DNA of 64,000 nucleotides, taken from NCBI GenBank assembly GCA_964568735.1, contig CAZMRF010000021.1, forward strand, positions 4,164-68,163, read 5' to 3'. Source of the DNA: CAZMRF01 sp964568735. Lineage in GTDB: Bacteria > Acidobacteriota > Polarisedimenticolia > JACPZX01. Position 1 is the stretch's first letter. The number at the start of each line of letters is the position of its first letter. Positions 61,902-64,000 of this stretch are shown here, piece by piece. A program made the position numbers and the translations under genes. The notes beneath the pieces are model-generated. The model made no database searches. It had not been told where the DNA came from and worked only from the letters and a program-made list of their open reading frames with translations.

Positions 61902-62241
61902 TCGCTTTTACAGGGCCCTCGGATTTTGTGAGGTCCCCGGGACTGCTCGCCGGTACCACCCGCAACTCGGCTGCGTCGTCATCTGCATGCACGGAACACG
62001 CGCCGGGATCCCGGCTCCCGTCCTGGAGCGTGTCCGCGTGCTCGCCGACCGGGTCCGGAATGTTGCCAACGCATGTCACTGCCCGGCCTACCCACAGTGC
62101 GCGCCGAGGGCGTACGTCACCGGGGACTTCCGGCCACTCGATCTCCTCTGCCCCCTGCGGGCTGCACAGGTGGTTGGCCCTCCAGGGGGCGTGACTGACG
62201 GAAATCGCAAGGAGGCGTCCGGGCCTCCTGCCGCGTCGTGA
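61792..62241 (+). pseudogene. Detached C-terminal part of receiver-acyltransferase 3
   Basis: Read one base out of phase with the upstream part, this segment continues the acyltransferase domain: LLRETLERSAAYGFLVLDNG, then RALGFCEVPGTARRY, which aligns with the EAVPGVARIV region of fusion 2. It ends with the shared Cys motif ACHCPAYPQC and LLCP. It has no start codon or ribosome site of its own, so it is expressed only if the G-run length changes or the ribosome slips. The last 30 residues (VVGPPGG to PPAAS) are an extra tail. Confidence 0.7.
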
Positions 62242-62278
62242 GCAGTCCCAGCGGCAGCCCTGGGCAATAGGCTGACTG

Positions 62279-62284
62279 TATAAT
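62279..62284 (+). promoter_or_regulatory. Perfect TATAAT -10 before the second Ser/Thr kinase
   Basis: TATAAT lies 48 bases before the GTG at 62332, in the only gap (62242-62331) of this gene run. No clear -35 is present 17 bases upstream. Confidence 0.4.
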
Positions 62285-62331
62285 CTCGCCTCCTTGCACG
62301 CCCACGAGACTGAACCCGAGGTGCAGAACTC

Positions 62332-63963
62332 GTGACCCAGGATTCCGGGCAGACACTGACGCACTACCGCCTCATCGAGAAGATCGGCGAGGGCGGGATG
62401 GGCGTGGTCTGGAAGGCCGAGGACACGATCCTCAATCGCACCGTCGCCATCAAGACGCTGCCTCATGACGCCTCCCGCGACGAGCGGCGCCGGGAGATGT
62501 TCCTCGATGAGGCCCGGCTGGCGTCTTCCCTCTCCGACGCCCACATCGTGCAGGTCTTCGAGCTGGGCAGGGAAGGCGACCTCGACTTCATCGTCATGGA
62601 ATACGTCAAGGGGAAGCCCCTGTCGAAGATCCTCCACGGCCGTCCGCTTCCCCCCGACAAGGTGGCCGAGCTGGGACTCCAGGTCGCCCGGGCTCTGGCC
62701 AAGGCCCACCGGCGGGGGCTGATCCACCGCGACATCAAGCCCGCCAACATTCTGGTGACGGCCGACGGAGAGGTGAAGGTCGTGGACTTCGGCCTGGCGG
62801 CGCTCTTCGACCCGCGGGGAGCCGGGAGTGCGGGGCCCGACGAGCCGACGCTCGAGGGAAGCCGGGCGCCCGCGGACCTGTCGGCTCGCGATGCCGTGCA
62901 CTCGCGGCGAGGGGAGATGGGCGGGACGCTTCCCTACATGGCCCCCGAGCAGGTGCGAAGGGAGAGACTCGACACTCGCTCGGATGTCTACTCGCTCGGC
63001 GTCGTGCTCTACGAGATGACGACGGGGCAGAAGCCCTTCGAGGCTGCCACGAGCGGGGAGCTGGCGGAAGCAATCGTCAGGTGCCGGCCGAAGGCGGCGC
63101 ACGACGTCGTTCCGAAGGTGCCGCTGGATCTCGACCGGATCATTCACAAGGCGCTGGCGGCGAAGCCGGCGGAGCGGTACCAGACCATGGAAGACCTGGC
63201 CGTGGATCTCAAGCGGCTGGGCAAGGAGCTGGAATCGGGATCGTCTCCCAGCTACGAGAGCCTCCAGGCCGGCGCGCCGCCGAGGCGATGGAAAGTGGCG
63301 GCAGGGGTGGTCGGGGCGGGTTTTGTTGCCGCTGCGATCGGCCTCACAGTCTGGCAGCGCGGCTGGATCGCCGGGACTCCCCCCCACGACGAGCGAACGA
63401 TTCTCGTCCTTCCCTTCGAGGTCCGGGGGCAGGAGGAGGGAGCGGAGTATGTCGGCCGCGCCTTCGCCGAAGCGCTCGTCGTCGAGCTTTCGCAGTCACC
63501 GGAGCTGACGGTCCTGCCGGTGCCGGTGGAGCGGCCCGGCACTGAGGGCGGGCTTCTGGAGCCCGCCGTGGCGGGTCGAGCATCGGGAGCCGGGCGCGTC
63601 CTCATGGGCGCCCTGACTCGGGAAGGCGAGGGTGTGCGGGCGAGCGCCAGCCTCGTCGACAGTGCGGGCAACCGCGTCGTCTGGGGCGCGGCCAGGGAGG
63701 AGCGAACCGGTGATCTCTCCGCGCTCGCCTCTGCCATCGCAGGGAACCTCCGACAGAAGCTGGCTGTCTCGCTCCCTGCGCACTACGGCGACCCGGTGGA
63801 GTCGCTCCTGAGTGGGCCCGCCGCGGCCATGCCGGAGGCGGCCGAATTCATCGGGGCTTACGAAAGGGCAGACTATCAAGGTGCGCAGGCCGCGGCAGAG
63901 GGGTTGGTGGAAGCGTTTCCCCGAGAGGTCGCGGCGCAGGCCGCCCTTAGGAACTGCGAGTGA
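62332..63963 (+). CDS. Membrane Ser/Thr protein kinase with TolB-like extracytoplasmic part
   Basis: The GTG start gives 543 residues. The kinase has GEGGMG, VAIKTL (Lys), HRDIKPANIL, VVDFGLA and GTLPYMAPEQ, so it is likely active; an insert of about 40 residues separates DFG from GTLPYMAPEQ. A membrane helix (VAAGVVGAGFVAAAIGLTVW) follows near 330. The outer part begins ILVLPFEVRGQEEGAEYVGRAFAEALVVELS, a TolB-N/adenylate-cyclase-associated fold common in such kinases. It ends at about residue 540 inside what looks like the first TPR, shorter than relatives I would expect to carry several. Confidence 0.88.
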   Translation: MTQDSGQTLTHYRLIEKIGEGGMGVVWKAEDTILNRTVAIKTLPHDASRDERRREMFLDEARLASSLSDAHIVQVFELGREGDLDFIVMEYVKGKPLSKILHGRPLPPDKVAELGLQVARALAKAHRRGLIHRDIKPANILVTADGEVKVVDFGLAALFDPRGAGSAGPDEPTLEGSRAPADLSARDAVHSRRGEMGGTLPYMAPEQVRRERLDTRSDVYSLGVVLYEMTTGQKPFEAATSGELAEAIVRCRPKAAHDVVPKVPLDLDRIIHKALAAKPAERYQTMEDLAVDLKRLGKELESGSSPSYESLQAGAPPRRWKVAAGVVGAGFVAAAIGLTVWQRGWIAGTPPHDERTILVLPFEVRGQEEGAEYVGRAFAEALVVELSQSPELTVLPVPVERPGTEGGLLEPAVAGRASGAGRVLMGALTREGEGVRASASLVDSAGNRVVWGAAREERTGDLSALASAIAGNLRQKLAVSLPAHYGDPVESLLSGPAAAMPEAAEFIGAYERADYQGAQAAAEGLVEAFPREVAAQAALRNCE

Positions 63964-64000
63964 ATAACTGAAACAACTCATGTCGCGTGGGGTCGAATGG

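Noticed and set aside
61660..62241. Independent small gene starting at an ATG inside receiver-acyltransferase 3
   Set aside because: The first 35 residues before the G run are out of phase with the conserved protein, while the later part continues the acyltransferase domain, so it is the second half of a frame-broken gene.

Overview
The window comes from a very GC-rich, densely packed genome of a diderm (Gram-negative type) bacterium. The diderm call rests on an LpxH-like lipid A phosphoesterase, an OmpA-like protein, a predicted outer-membrane beta-barrel and secreted giant proteins. The mix of DUF4388, several Ser/Thr kinases with TPR or TolB-like sensor parts, class II ribonucleotide reductase, AsnRS and a second EF-G-like factor would fit Acidobacteriota or a neighbouring soil or sediment phylum. 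That placement is inference from gene content only. No rRNA, tRNA, CRISPR array, phage or insertion sequence was recognised.

Region 1 (1-22 kb) is mostly housekeeping. It starts with copies of a hairpin-forming repeat, then nnr-tsaE (minus strand), aroC, a PqqB-like metallo-hydrolase and a degenerate CPBP protein (plus strand), and class II ribonucleotide reductase (minus strand) behind a promoter region rich in DnaA-box-like sites. A long minus-strand block follows: EF-G-like factor, asnS, rimO, pgpA and ribF, then an FAD oxidoreductase, tmk, holB and a heterodimeric ABC exporter. Many of these genes overlap by ATGA.

Region 2 (22-39 kb) holds a polytopic membrane protein, a TIGR02757 protein, endonuclease IV and a coupled queuosine cluster (queE, a four-helix-bundle gene, queC, queA, tgt). 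It then has a TPR protein, LpxH-like phosphoesterase, class IV aminotransferase, acpS, a cation efflux protein, DUF4388 and PPC-domain proteins, a thiolase and an S-adenosylmethionine hydrolase.

Region 3 (39-53 kb) encodes envelope and secreted proteins: a glycosidase-like/beta-barrel fusion, a STAS protein, a rhomboid protease, and a 2558-residue secreted protein combining a metzincin-like protease domain, two sets of TolB-like blades, thrombospondin type 3 repeats and seven FG-GAP repeats.

Region 4 (53-64 kb) is the most unusual part. A membrane Ser/Thr kinase with TPRs is followed by an FHA-GAF histidine kinase, then three proteins that fuse a response-regulator receiver to an acyltransferase domain of the LuxI/FeeM type, with a 3-hydroxyacyl-CoA dehydrogenase between the second and third. 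A second Ser/Thr kinase with a TolB-like part closes the region. The third receiver-acyltransferase gene carries a run of 20 G that puts its two halves out of frame, which is either a phase-variation switch or a sequencing artefact. My reading is a phosphorylation-controlled acyl-signal (or acyl-amino-acid) synthesis system; I do not know of a described system with this architecture.
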